Part shown: in pieces, positions 45,280 through 54,691 of the stretch
Position numbering within the stretch: position 1 is the first letter of the stretch
Layout of the letters: each line of letters starts with the position of its first letter
From: Iris pallida
Lineage: Eukaryota > Streptophyta > Magnoliopsida > Asparagales > Iridaceae
NCBI GenBank assembly: GCA_029216955.1
Contig: JANAVB010015600.1
Location: 31,199,874 to 31,263,873 of the forward strand
DNA: 64,000 bases
Reading direction: 5' to 3'
Notes under the pieces: generated by a model
Told to the model about the DNA's origin: nothing
The model's database searches: none
The model's input: only the letters and a program-made list of their open reading frames with translations
Position numbers and translations under genes: made by a program

Positions 45280-48200
45280 AAAGAGGCCCGTCAAGACAGA
45301 GCTGAGGGCAGTCAGGCCCTTGCAGATGCGCCTGTCGAAGACGAACTCCAGAATGTGGCTGGGGGTGGCCAAACACCAGAAGAAGTAACTCCCCCACATG
45401 AGAGCGAGGCTGAGTGCGAAGCCTCAACTAATCCATCCACTTCCGGCCGTGTCATGACAGTATATATGACCGGGGGTGATCTTGAGGCTGATACGCCGCC
45501 ACAGGACATTGTCCAGCGCATAGACTCGCTAGAGGGAGGACTCAAAACCCTCTCTGCCTCAATGCAAGCACTGACTCAAGCAGTGTTTGAGATGCGGTCG
45601 GCCTTGATCAGGACACCTTCAAATGGTCCCGACCCAGGAGCCAATGGAGAGTCGAGTGTGCCCCTCCAGCGGACACCCTCAGACACAGAAGCACCCCGGA
45701 CATCGGAGCCCTCAAATGCTCCACTCCAGGTAGTACCTCCTTCTCCGACTCCTAGCTCCACGGAGGACGTGGTCGAAATGATCAAAGATCTGCGGGAGCG
45801 CTTCGAGTCCAAGAACAGGCAGGAGGAGCGCCAGAAGATGGGCATTCCCCAGCCTTATCCCCTTGAGTGGAACAAGGTGGTTTATCCCCCAAAGTATAAA
45901 CCACAAACACTCACGCCGTATGACGGAAAGGACTCTCCACGACGGTACCTGATGTACTTCCAGTCGCAGACAGGGCATCTTCCGAAGGAGGACGCGCTCC
46001 TCACCAGCATCTTTGTTGGGGCCCTGAAAGGGGTGGCGTATGACTGGTACTGCAGCCTCCCCGATAATTCCATATCGTCCTTCGACGACCTGACACGCCT
46101 CTTCCTCGACCGCTTCTACGACGGTGGGAAGGACATGACGATGGCGTCTCTCATTGAGATACGCCAGAAAGACAAGAAAACGGTTCGGGCATTCATCGAA
46201 CGCTTTCGTCAGGCCTGCTTCAGGCTACCTCCAGGCATGCCAGAACATGCGCTTCTCTCCGCTTGCAGTATGAACATGCTGCCTGCAGTAAAGCTCTGGA
46301 TTAACTCTACTCCCCCTCCCGACTGGAGCTCCCTAATCATTGAAGCTGAAGCTGCAGAGAAGAAGGCGGCCAATGCACGTCTTCTGGGTGTTAGCTTCCC
46401 CGTCTTTGACGATAAGGGGAAAAAGTCCGCAACCAACAACTCCGGACGAGAAACAAAGGGGAAACAGGCATTGACTGTTAATGCCTCGAAGGGCGCATCT
46501 GCGCCTACTCAAAAGCCTCCACTGGCACCAAGACCCAAGGAGGTTTATTCATTCAATGATGACGACACCCTGCAACTCTTTGAGATACTGAAGCAGGGTG
46601 ACAAGATCAAGCTTCCGGACCCGAAGCGGCCTGATGAAGTCGGGAAAGTGGACAACCCGAGGTACTGTCACTACCATCGGTTTGTCGGACACCCGACTAA
46701 GGACTGCTACGTCCTCAAAAATTACATCCAGCGCATGATCAATGCGGATGTAATCTCCGTCGACTACGAAGAGAAGACGGTGTCAGCTAATGTGGTGTCA
46801 CTTCAGTTCGGCACCTTGCCGCCGACTACCACACAAGATGGCGTCGTCCCCATCCCTAAGGCGACAATGGAGGTGGTGAATTTGCCACCCACCCGTGACA
46901 ATGTGAGTGGACTTGTCCCACTCACCACATCTCGAGGAGAGGTCCTCTGGGTTCACCCCGACCTCGTCTCCGAGGTAACTCAACCGGAGGTACGCCCTAC
47001 CTCCAAAGCAAAAGGCAGGAAGATCAAGTCTTGCCGCACGGTCTCTTCTTCAACGGAAGAGGCGCTTCCTGTGCAGACGCGTGCACAACAGAACTCCCAG
47101 CCCGGTGAAGCTGCCGCCGAAGTGGTGCCTCCTGGCACCATCCCTGAGGAGGGTTCATCCAAGCCCTCAGCAGCCAATAAACAAAAGCAAGTGGAGGCCC
47201 GTTTCGACAGACCTCTGCAGAAAAAAAATGCTTCGGGGCTAGCCAAGCCCCACAATTTTGACATTCTGGCACAACTGGCCAGTACTCCTGCACGCTTGTC
47301 TTTGTTCGAGCTCCTGCGTCTCTCCAAGGACTCCCGAGAAGCTCTCTGCGAAGCTCTGAAGGATGCCGAATCCTTTCTCAGTCAGGTCAAGCAACCTGAA
47401 GACCTACCAACTACTTGTGCACACTGTCATTGTGCGGATGAAGTTATCCCAAACATAACCTTCACCCAACAAGACATGCTGCTCAAGCATCACCGACATA
47501 ACCGACCGTTGTATTACACAGGGTACATCGGTTCGATAAAGGTGAGCAGGATTCAGATCGATCCGGGGTCTTCCCTAAGCATCATTCCAAAGGCGCTGCT
47601 ATCAAAGCTGGGGATCCCAATGTACCGGCTAGCGCCCTCCAATACGACCATCAGCGGCTTCAACGCCAGCAAGAGCGAGCCACTGGGCAAGATCCGGCTG
47701 AAGTGTCACATCGGCAGCCTCAAAACTGAGGTGACTTGTTATGTGGTGGATGCCGAGGTCAACTACAACATCTTACTCGGACGACCATGGTTACATGAGT
47801 ACATGGTGGTGCCCTCCACGCTCCACCAATGCATGAAATATGTATCCACCAACGGCGTCATCCGGACGGAGTTTGCAGATATCGATCCCTTCAAAGGGAT
47901 TGAGGCCTACTTCACCGATTCCGACTTGTACAAGCCACTTGACGAGGAGGAAGCCAACGACGCCGATGATGAAGCAGAGACGGCAACAGAGCCGAACTTG
48001 GAGCCCGAAGCGACTCCTGACGCCCCCTTGAAAATCCGTCAGAAAGGGAGACCACCCCAGAAGGCGCCTCCAATGAGCATCAAGCTATCAGGAAAAGCGC
48101 CAGCTCGCGAAGCTCCCCTGAAGATACGCCTCAAGGGGAAGCCACCACAAACAGCGGCTCCCCTGGTGGTAAAATTACAAGGGAAGGCGCCACTCATCGA

Positions 48201-49434
48201 AGGCGCAACCGAGGCACCCCTCAAGGTGCGTCTTAAAGGCAAGCCGCCGCAGTCATCCAAGATGCCGAAGAGGGCTCACATAACCCTCTCAGACCCCAAA
48301 GTCAGAGCGGTGGAGGACTCTCCTGATCCGGCCCCAGTGCTTACAGACGAGGAGCTTGGCGAATATATCTCTGCTGATGTAGACGCACCCTCCTTCGACA
48401 ATGTAATCCCACGGGATAAAATCTCGTACTTTATCAATAATAGAGTGTCTTTCAATTATTCTTGTCTTCCACACTGGAATACCATGTATACATTAGACAA
48501 CGCTCTCCGGTCGTTGCAAACACAAGTAACGACCGTCTACCATAATCAAATAGTTCCGTCTCAAGGAGTCTTCATAGTCCCTCCACGAAGCCGAGACGAA
48601 GGCACCATCATCTCGGGCAAAATCGAGCGTCGTCGGAACCTCCCGTCGATCGAGCCCGAACCTGATACCGGCAGAGTACAAGTCTATCGATACACGGATA
48701 CGGCTAAGCACTTCATCCAAAAGATGGGCTACGACCTGAAAAGCAATAAAGGCCTAAACTACGGCAAGGGTCGGCATCTCCCTGTCCGGCTTTCGATGCC
48801 CAATGGAAAGCCACAGGATTACTATAATCGGACTCGACGGGGGTTAGGCTATGTCACGCCGCCATCAACTCCAGAGAGTTCAGACGCAGAAGACATAGAA
48901 CATTTCCACTCGTCAGAAGCATCGACGTGGGATTCCGATACCAGTATCGGATCAGTCTTCAGGAAAGTGCTGTCAGCTAACATGACATCGGCACAACCTC
49001 AGAAAGATGAAGGCGAAGACCAACCGCCGGAACCCTTCAAAGAGGAACCCTGGGCTCAACGCCTAGGAGAACAATGGGAGTCTCGTTTTGAGTTACGAGA
49101 ACCTCCCACCGAAGACGAAGTCGAGCAGATCGACCTCGGGGATGGGTCTTCTTCTAAACCCATCTTTATCAGCAAAAGCTTGGAAGGAGAAGACCGAGAA
49201 TCTTTAGTCCAACTGGCTAAGGAGTATATCGACGTCTTCGCCTGGAGCTACGAAGACATGTCGGGTCTCGATCCACAGATCGCGATGCATAGGTTGAACA
49301 TCTTACCAGATGCCAAACCTATCAAACAACAACAGCGACGCTTCCGCCCGGACATCATGAACGCCATCGATCAGGAGGTGGACAAACTCTTGACCAGTGG
49401 CTTCATCGTGAGGAACAACACCCGGACTGGGTAG
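45280..49434 (+). CDS. Tat gag-protease with reverse transcriptase start
   Basis: The frame is open from 45280; the first in-frame ATG is 45454. The gag domain lies at about 45890-46390 (YDGKDSPRRYLMYF, then FLDRFYDGGKDM). A zinc-finger-like CHYHRFVGHPTKDC follows near 46666. The aspartic protease has QIDPGSSLS (about 47553), with proline beside the catalytic aspartate, then LLGRPWL (about 47776). Three copies of an APLKIR-KG-PPQ repeat lie at 48020-48260. A glycine-rich MGYDLKSNKGL segment resembling a G-patch is near 48726. The reverse transcriptase start (VFAWSYEDM) begins near 49233. The frame ends at TAG 49432 because of a one-base shift near 49413-49421. Confidence 0.85.
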   Translation, partial: KEARQDRAEGSQALADAPVEDELQNVAGGGQTPEEVTPPHESEAECEASTNPSTSGRVMTVYMTGGDLEADTPPQDIVQRIDSLEGGLKTLSASMQALTQAVFEMRSALIRTPSNGPDPGANGESSVPLQRTPSDTEAPRTSEPSNAPLQVVPPSPTPSSTEDVVEMIKDLRERFESKNRQEERQKMGIPQPYPLEWNKVVYPPKYKPQTLTPYDGKDSPRRYLMYFQSQTGHLPKEDALLTSIFVGALKGVAYDWYCSLPDNSISSFDDLTRLFLDRFYDGGKDMTMASLIEIRQKDKKTVRAFIERFRQACFRLPPGMPEHALLSACSMNMLPAVKLWINSTPPPDWSSLIIEAEAAEKKAANARLLGVSFPVFDDKGKKSATNNSGRETKGKQALTVNASKGASAPTQKPPLAPRPKEVYSFNDDDTLQLFEILKQGDKIKLPDPKRPDEVGKVDNPRYCHYHRFVGHPTKDCYVLKNYIQRMINADVISVDYEEKTVSANVVSLQFGTLPPTTTQDGVVPIPKATMEVVNLPPTRDNVSGLVPLTTSRGEVLWVHPDLVSEVTQPEVRPTSKAKGRKIKSCRTVSSSTEEALPVQTRAQQNSQPGEAAAEVVPPGTIPEEGSSKPSAANKQKQVEARFDRPLQKKNASGLAKPHNFDILAQLASTPARLSLFELLRLSKDSREALCEALKDAESFLSQVKQPEDLPTTCAHCHCADEVIPNITFTQQDMLLKHHRHNRPLYYTGYIGSIKVSRIQIDPGSSLSIIPKALLSKLGIPMYRLAPSNTTISGFNASKSEPLGKIRLKCHIGSLKTEVTCYVVDAEVNYNILLGRPWLHEYMVVPSTLHQCMKYVSTNGVIRTEFADIDPFKGIEAYFTDSDLYKPLDEEEANDADDEAETATEPNLEPEATPDAPLKIRQKGRPPQKAPPMSIKLSGKAPAREAPLKIRLKGKPPQTAAPLVVKLQGKAPLIEGATEAPLKVRLKGKPPQSSKMPKRAHITLSDPKVRAVEDSPDPAPVLTDEELGEYISADVDAPSFDNVIPRDKISYFINNRVSFNYSCLPHWNTMYTLDNALRSLQTQVTTVYHNQIVPSQGVFIVPPRSRDEGTIISGKIERRRNLPSIEPEPDTGRVQVYRYTDTAKHFIQKMGYDLKSNKGLNYGKGRHLPVRLSMPNGKPQDYYNRTRRGLGYVTPPSTPESSDAEDIEHFHSSEASTWDSDTSIGSVFRKVLSANMTSAQPQKDEGEDQPPEPFKEEPWAQRLGEQWESRFELREPPTEDEVEQIDLGDGSSSKPIFISKSLEGEDRESLVQLAKEYIDVFAWSYEDMSGLDPQIAMHRLNILPDAKPIKQQQRRFRPDIMNAIDQEVDKLLTSGFIVRNNTRTG

Positions 49435-52433
49435 CCAACGTCGTCCCTGTCACCAAGAAGAACGGGAAGATACGAGTCTGTATCGACTTCAGGGATCTCA
49501 ACTCTGCTTGTCCAAAGGATGAATTCCCGCTCCCAATCACCGATGTAATGATCGACAACACATGTGGCTTTGAACGCATGTCCTTCATGGACGGGTATTC
49601 ATACAATCAAATCAAGATGTTCCCCGATGACGCAAAACACACGTCATTCAGGACTCCAAAGGGTGTTTTCTGCTACACAGTAATGCCCTTCGGCTTGAAG
49701 AACGCCGGTGCAACGTACCAGCGAGCTATGAGCACCATCTTCCGTCAACATCTTCGCAAGACAGTTGAGTGCTATGTTGACGACATCGCAGTCAAGAGCC
49801 GCCTCAAAAGAGATCACCTACAGGACCTAAAGACGGTCTTCGATCTCATGCGGGCACATCAACTCAAAATGAACCCCGCTAAATCCTTCCTGGGGGTTTC
49901 TAGCGGCAAATTCTTGGGCTTTGTCATCACGGCAAAAGGCATTCATGTCGATCCCGAGAAGACTAAAGCCATCCTTAACATGGATCCTCCGAAGAACCTT
50001 CGAGAACTTCGGGGCTTACAGGGACGTTTGGCATACATCCGGAGGTTCATAGCAAACCTTTCCGGTAAATGTCAACCCTTTACTCAGCTCATGAAGAAGG
50101 GAGTCTCTTATGTCTGGACAGAGGAGTGCCAAAAGGCTTTCGACGACATCAAGGATTACTTAACAAGCCCGCCAGTCCTAGTGGCACCTGTCGCCGGCAA
50201 ACCATTCCTCCTCTACGTCCGTGCCATGGATCATTCCCTCGGCGCTTTGCTGGCTCAAAACAGCGATGCAGGCTACGAGCAAGCAATCTACTACCTCAGT
50301 CGAACACTCATCGGGGCCGAACACCGGTACAACCCCGTTGAAAAGGAGTGCTTGGCTTTGGTGTTTGCCATTCAGAAGACTCGTCATTACGTCTCGGGCC
50401 AGACAATTCACGTCATCTCCCGAGTCAATCCGCTCAGAGTTCTCATGAAAAAGCCAGGGTCATTAAACTCCCGACTGGCTACATGGGCGATCCTACTAAC
50501 ACCATACAACATGGTGTTTGTCCCGCAGAAGGCAGTCAAGGGTCAGGCTTTGGCTGACTTTTTAGCTGCACACCCCATCCCAGAATCTTCAAAACTCTAT
50601 GAAGACATCCCGGATGAAGTCCAAGAATCAAACGTCACTGAAGGAAGCCCCGTTTGGCGGATGTTCTTCGATGGCGCTTCAAGAACGGGCCCCAATGGCC
50701 AAATCATCGCAGGAGTGGGGGTAGTCTTAGTCTCCCCCGATCAGCTGGTCATCCAGCGCGCATACTCCCTTTCGAAGCCGTGCTCCAATAATGTTGCTGA
50801 GTACAATGCACTCGTCATGGGACTCCAGCTAGCACAACAGCTGGGGGTGGATCATCTGGAAGCCTACGGCGACTCGAAACTCGTCGTAAACCAGATTCGG
50901 GGGCAATACGAGGTTCGCCATGAAGATTTGATCCCTTACCATGAAGTTGCATTGAACATCATTTCAACCTTCACTGGGTTCTTCATCGAACATGTACCCC
51001 GCCTACAAAACTTGGAGGCTGACGCTCTAGCTGGCCTCGCAGCCTCATTGGCCGCGCCCCTTGGTACTCAACACTATGTCACGGTAACTGGCCGAGACTT
51101 GATTTGTCCCAGAAACAACCTATGTTTGCAAATGGCTCACGCCATGCCGACAAATACTGGGGTTAATGTCCGAGACTGGAGGTTCCCGTTCATCGACTGC
51201 GCTGTCTACGGAATCCTTCCAGAGGACCCGAAGGAAGCCGTCTCAGTCAGGAGATGCTCTCTTCGATTCTACTACGATACAGCCACTAAAACGCTGTACC
51301 GACGCTCCTTCGACGGGCTTCTCCTTCGATGCCTGTCTAACGAAGAAGCGGCCGAAGCTCTTCGAGAAGCTCATGACGGAACTTGCGGAGCTCACCAACC
51401 AGGGCCTAAGTTGCAAGATCGACTGCGACGTATGGGCTACTACTGGCCAACCATGGTTGCCGACGCAGTGGAATATGCTAAGAAGAGCCATGCATGCCAA
51501 CTTCATGCAGACTTCATACATACACCATCTGAACCTCTACATCCTACAGTCGCCTCCTGGCCATTCGAAGCCTGGGGCATGGACATTGTAGGGCCAATCA
51601 CCCCTCCTTCATCGAGAGGACACCGCTTCATCCTAGCCATCACCGATTACTTCTCCAAATGGACGGAAGCAGTCCCACTAGCAGAAGTAAAAAGCTCCAG
51701 GGTGGTCAGCTTTATCAAACACCATGTCATTTACCGTTTCGGGGTACCCCGGCGAATCATCCATGACAATGGTCCTCAGTTTATCAGCCACATTTTCAGC
51801 AGGTTCTGTGACAAGAATCGCATTCAAAATGTGGCCTCAACCGCCTACAATCCGGCAGCAAACGGATTGGCCGAGGCATTCAACAAAACTATCGTCAGGC
51901 TACTCAAAAAAGTCGTGTCATCCAACAAATGCGACTGGGACGAAAAGCTTGGCGAATGCCTTTGGGCCTACCGCACAACGGTACGGACCCCAACAGGCAA
52001 CACTCCATTCTCCCTGGTCTACGGGAGCGAAGCAGTACTGCCTCTCGAGATACAGATACCTTCGCTCCGCGTGGCAATCACAAACGATCTCACAGAAGAA
52101 GACAATCAACGTCGTCGTCTGCGGGAATTGGAGGCACTTGACGAAAAGCGTCTCCTAGCTCAACAACGCATCGAACTTTACCAAGCCCGTATATCACAGG
52201 CTTTCAACAAGAAGGTCAAGCAAAGAACTTTCCAAGTTGGCGACCTGGTTTTAGCAGTCAGAAGGCCAATGGTGTTAACTCACAAGACACCAGGAAAGTT
52301 CGAGCCCAAATGGGAAGGACCCTTCATCATTGAGACGGTATACTCAAACGGTGCTTACCGGCTCGCCAAACCCAATGGGGACTTGTTCATGATGCCCATC
52401 AACGGCAAGTTCCTAAAGAAGTACTACTCTTGA
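49422..52433 (+). CDS. Tat pol: reverse transcriptase, two RNase H domains, integrase
   Basis: Continues the polyprotein in the next frame. Reverse transcriptase motifs include SFMDGYSYNQI, MPFGLKNAGATYQ and the catalytic YVDD (49772-49783). RNase H follows (about 50200-50560). A second, archaeal-type RNase H (MFFDGASRTG to LEADALAGLA, about 50660-51050) marks the Tat lineage. The integrase zinc finger (about 51360-51510) has KKSHACQLH, with serine in place of the first cysteine. The core shows WGMDIVGP, HDNGPQF and NGLAEAFNKT. The end (about 52200-52433) is the short gypsy tail without chromodomain. The frame has no internal stop. With the upstream frameshift and the lost zinc ligand it is unlikely to work. 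Confidence 0.87.
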   Translation, partial: PDWVANVVPVTKKNGKIRVCIDFRDLNSACPKDEFPLPITDVMIDNTCGFERMSFMDGYSYNQIKMFPDDAKHTSFRTPKGVFCYTVMPFGLKNAGATYQRAMSTIFRQHLRKTVECYVDDIAVKSRLKRDHLQDLKTVFDLMRAHQLKMNPAKSFLGVSSGKFLGFVITAKGIHVDPEKTKAILNMDPPKNLRELRGLQGRLAYIRRFIANLSGKCQPFTQLMKKGVSYVWTEECQKAFDDIKDYLTSPPVLVAPVAGKPFLLYVRAMDHSLGALLAQNSDAGYEQAIYYLSRTLIGAEHRYNPVEKECLALVFAIQKTRHYVSGQTIHVISRVNPLRVLMKKPGSLNSRLATWAILLTPYNMVFVPQKAVKGQALADFLAAHPIPESSKLYEDIPDEVQESNVTEGSPVWRMFFDGASRTGPNGQIIAGVGVVLVSPDQLVIQRAYSLSKPCSNNVAEYNALVMGLQLAQQLGVDHLEAYGDSKLVVNQIRGQYEVRHEDLIPYHEVALNIISTFTGFFIEHVPRLQNLEADALAGLAASLAAPLGTQHYVTVTGRDLICPRNNLCLQMAHAMPTNTGVNVRDWRFPFIDCAVYGILPEDPKEAVSVRRCSLRFYYDTATKTLYRRSFDGLLLRCLSNEEAAEALREAHDGTCGAHQPGPKLQDRLRRMGYYWPTMVADAVEYAKKSHACQLHADFIHTPSEPLHPTVASWPFEAWGMDIVGPITPPSSRGHRFILAITDYFSKWTEAVPLAEVKSSRVVSFIKHHVIYRFGVPRRIIHDNGPQFISHIFSRFCDKNRIQNVASTAYNPAANGLAEAFNKTIVRLLKKVVSSNKCDWDEKLGECLWAYRTTVRTPTGNTPFSLVYGSEAVLPLEIQIPSLRVAITNDLTEEDNQRRRLRELEALDEKRLLAQQRIELYQARISQAFNKKVKQRTFQVGDLVLAVRRPMVLTHKTPGKFEPKWEGPFIIETVYSNGAYRLAKPNGDLFMMPINGKFLKKYYS

Positions 52434-52533
52434 CATCCTCCAAGACATGTATTTCCCCAAACAACCTCTTTTCACAAAATCAATCGCTTCCGGAACCCAG
52501 CTGTTCCGTGGCATCCTTCCGTAGAAAGATAAC

Positions 52534-52828
52534 CACATCCATATTACCTCTGAGTTGTCTCTCTACATCCTACAAAGCGGAACCTTACACTTCGTGAGCT
52601 TACGCTATCCTTCATGTTTACCATGTCCACATTACCTCTGAGTAAACATCCCGTACAAACAACTCCTACGTTGTCGTACATTGATCGCAGAACTTCCACG
52701 TCCACATTACCTCTGAGTTGTTCAGCGTATCCCCCAGGATCATTCCTACCACGTCCATAAACACCTCTGAGTAGGAAGATTCTATCATTTGAACCTAATG
52801 ATTGCCATGTCCACATTACCTCTGAGCA
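52534..52828. repeat. CCACATTACCTCTGAG repeat, five copies
   Basis: Copies start near 52537, 52628, 52701, 52757 and 52808. Most are preceded by CCATGT or CCACGT. Linkers vary in length (50-90 bases) and sequence, so the motif itself is conserved rather than a simple tandem unit. Confidence 0.85.
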
Positions 52829-52955
52829 AACATGTTGGTTCCTTTATACTTATTATCTGTACCTAAAAACCAAGGTGCGCAAAAGATAATAGGTCCACAT
52901 AAATCATCAAGTTCATGAAATCAAAAATGAACACATCAAAGAGATAGTGTATTTC

Positions 52956-52961
52956 TTTATT
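52956..52961 (-). terminator. AATAAA signal of the antisense gene
   Basis: Minus-strand AATAAA about 73 bases beyond the stop codon at 53034-53036. Position fits a plant near-upstream element. Confidence 0.55.
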
Positions 52962-53033
52962 TTTTAAAAGGAGTACAGAAATACGCTATTTCCCCAGCAA
53001 GAGTTGCAAAAAACACATAAAAAAGAAGAGAAG

Positions 53034-54623
53034 CTACAATCCCCGATCCTCCCCAGGGTGGGATGAGAGTTCTCTGACTCGACGTCTCAGGTCGGCAGTG
53101 CGAGTTTCCACAGTCGCCTGGACTCGCAGCTCGGCTTCTTGACGCATTAACCCGACAGCCTCAGCGGAAGTTTTACTCTCATACTTCTCATCAAGCTGTC
53201 GTCGCTGCTGAGCCAAAGCAAGGGTCCGCTGAGTAAGAGTCGTTTCCTCCTGCTTGAATGCCACGTGTTCAGCCAGGACATGCTCATCCTCTAGTTGAAG
53301 TTGGGCCCGCTGGTCTTCAAGACGGCGCATCTGAGCATCAACCTCTGCGATGTTAGCATCCACCGCAGCCCGCTTCTCCGTCGTCTTCTTCATAGATTGA
53401 GACAGCTGCTCCGCCGCAGCCTCAGTCCCAGCCACTTCACGCTCCCAACTGCTCACCTCGGCTCGATGGGAAGCCTCGATCTCAGCCATCGACTTTCCTA
53501 TCTCTGCATCTATCAAGACCGAGAGGTCATTTCGTTGGATGTGCTGCAGTTCCGCGAGCCGCTCGTCCAGCTCCATCACCGAAACCTCCAGAATTTCGGC
53601 CATATGGTCATGGCCCTGGTGAATGCGGATCAGCTCGATACAAGGCATTGCCAAAGCTTTTGCCGCCGCAAAGCTCCCCTTGGCATCTACCACTGCAGAT
53701 ACACCTTTCTCCAGCATTTTGTACACTCCCTCGACGAGGAATTTCACATACCCGTCGGCTTCCGCCAGCACCTGCGGCATCATAGCAGGAGTTGAGGGAG
53801 CTACTACAGTTTGCGGACCGGAGGAAGATCCGCCGACCTCGATCTGAGAGGTTTGAATCTCGGCAGCAATAGGCTCTTCATCAACAGGGCCCAGACTGCT
53901 AGCCCGAGGAGCCGAAGGAACAGAAGGAGCCGTCGCATGCGTCGTGATAGTACCCCAAGTAGAAGGAGCAACAGAGGGTTCCACACCCTTACCCTTCTCA
54001 AGCCCGGAGAAATCACCGACGTCAACGGCTACTTCTACCCCCGACATTCTATCAGCATCAGCTACCTCCCCCAGCAAAACGGGGAGATCGACATCTATCT
54101 CCTGGCCAGCCCCAGGAGACAAGACCGGCAGAAGGGTCTCACTCTTCTCAAATCCCTCTACAGGGACAAAATCTGTCGCTACCGCCTGATCGGTAGCCAT
54201 CTCTATGTCCATGGTTGAAGCCAAGGTAGGATTCGGCAATGATTCAGCCGACCTCCCTTCATCATGACCAGGAGGGGAATCAACCCTCTCCTCTATCCTC
54301 ACCGCTTCTGCTGCCCCCGCAACGGACCCTTGCAACGCTGGAGGGACGTCACCAGAAGGCGACGAACTCCAATCCACTTCATCATCAGGATGCCTCGAGT
54401 CTGTAGGACCCTCAGCGTCCAAGGCCTCCACGGCAGATGGTACTATCCCAGAAGTTGTTGCGACTTCAAAGTCAGGAGATACTAAAACCTCCGCGGGAAC
54501 ATCTTCGGGACCCTCCTCCACAGGAGACATCATCGTTGGTGGAATGCGCTCCTCAGAAGAGCCTGCCACCTCCTTCGGCTTACTGGTGCCCGATTTCGAA
54601 GCACGAGACTTCTTCTTCAATCC
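53034..54623 (-). CDS. Antisense gene, exon 3: coiled-coil region
   Basis: The acceptor CTTGTAG is followed at 54623 by a frame opening GLKKKSRASKSG, in phase with exon 2, and running 529 codons to TAG 53034. The first 270 residues are acidic and low in complexity (PEDVPAEVL, DSRHPDDEVD). The last 170 or so are charged heptad-rich sequence (AEIEASHRAEVSSWEREV, MRRLEDQRAQLQLEDEH) that should form a coiled coil. No enzymatic motif. No stop or shift. The function of antisense proteins in Tat elements is not established; dimerisation is inferred from the coiled coil. Confidence 0.75.
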   Translation of the reverse strand, partial: GLKKKSRASKSGTSKPKEVAGSSEERIPPTMMSPVEEGPEDVPAEVLVSPDFEVATTSGIVPSAVEALDAEGPTDSRHPDDEVDWSSSPSGDVPPALQGSVAGAAEAVRIEERVDSPPGHDEGRSAESLPNPTLASTMDIEMATDQAVATDFVPVEGFEKSETLLPVLSPGAGQEIDVDLPVLLGEVADADRMSGVEVAVDVGDFSGLEKGKGVEPSVAPSTWGTITTHATAPSVPSAPRASSLGPVDEEPIAAEIQTSQIEVGGSSSGPQTVVAPSTPAMMPQVLAEADGYVKFLVEGVYKMLEKGVSAVVDAKGSFAAAKALAMPCIELIRIHQGHDHMAEILEVSVMELDERLAELQHIQRNDLSVLIDAEIGKSMAEIEASHRAEVSSWEREVAGTEAAAEQLSQSMKKTTEKRAAVDANIAEVDAQMRRLEDQRAQLQLEDEHVLAEHVAFKQEETTLTQRTLALAQQRRQLDEKYESKTSAEAVGLMRQEAELRVQATVETRTADLRRRVRELSSHPGEDRGL

Positions 54624-54691
54624 CTACAAGAAGAAGAGCATAAGTCGCCACAATGACATAAAAAAAACTGGAATTATGAAGCACTCCTTAC
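54624..54691 (-). other. Antisense gene, intron 2 (68 bp)
   Basis: Minus strand GAG/GTAAGGAG at 54691 to TTCTTGTAG ending at 54624, T-rich, phase 0 on both sides. Without splicing, exon 2 would end five codons later. The length is near the minimum for plant introns. Confidence 0.75.

Larger units (their letters stand above)
52434..53033. other. Region between convergent ends of pol and the antisense gene
   Basis: Non-coding. It contains five copies of CCACATTACCTCTGAG or close variants (52534-52828) and the antisense poly(A) signal (52956-52961). Confidence 0.75.
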
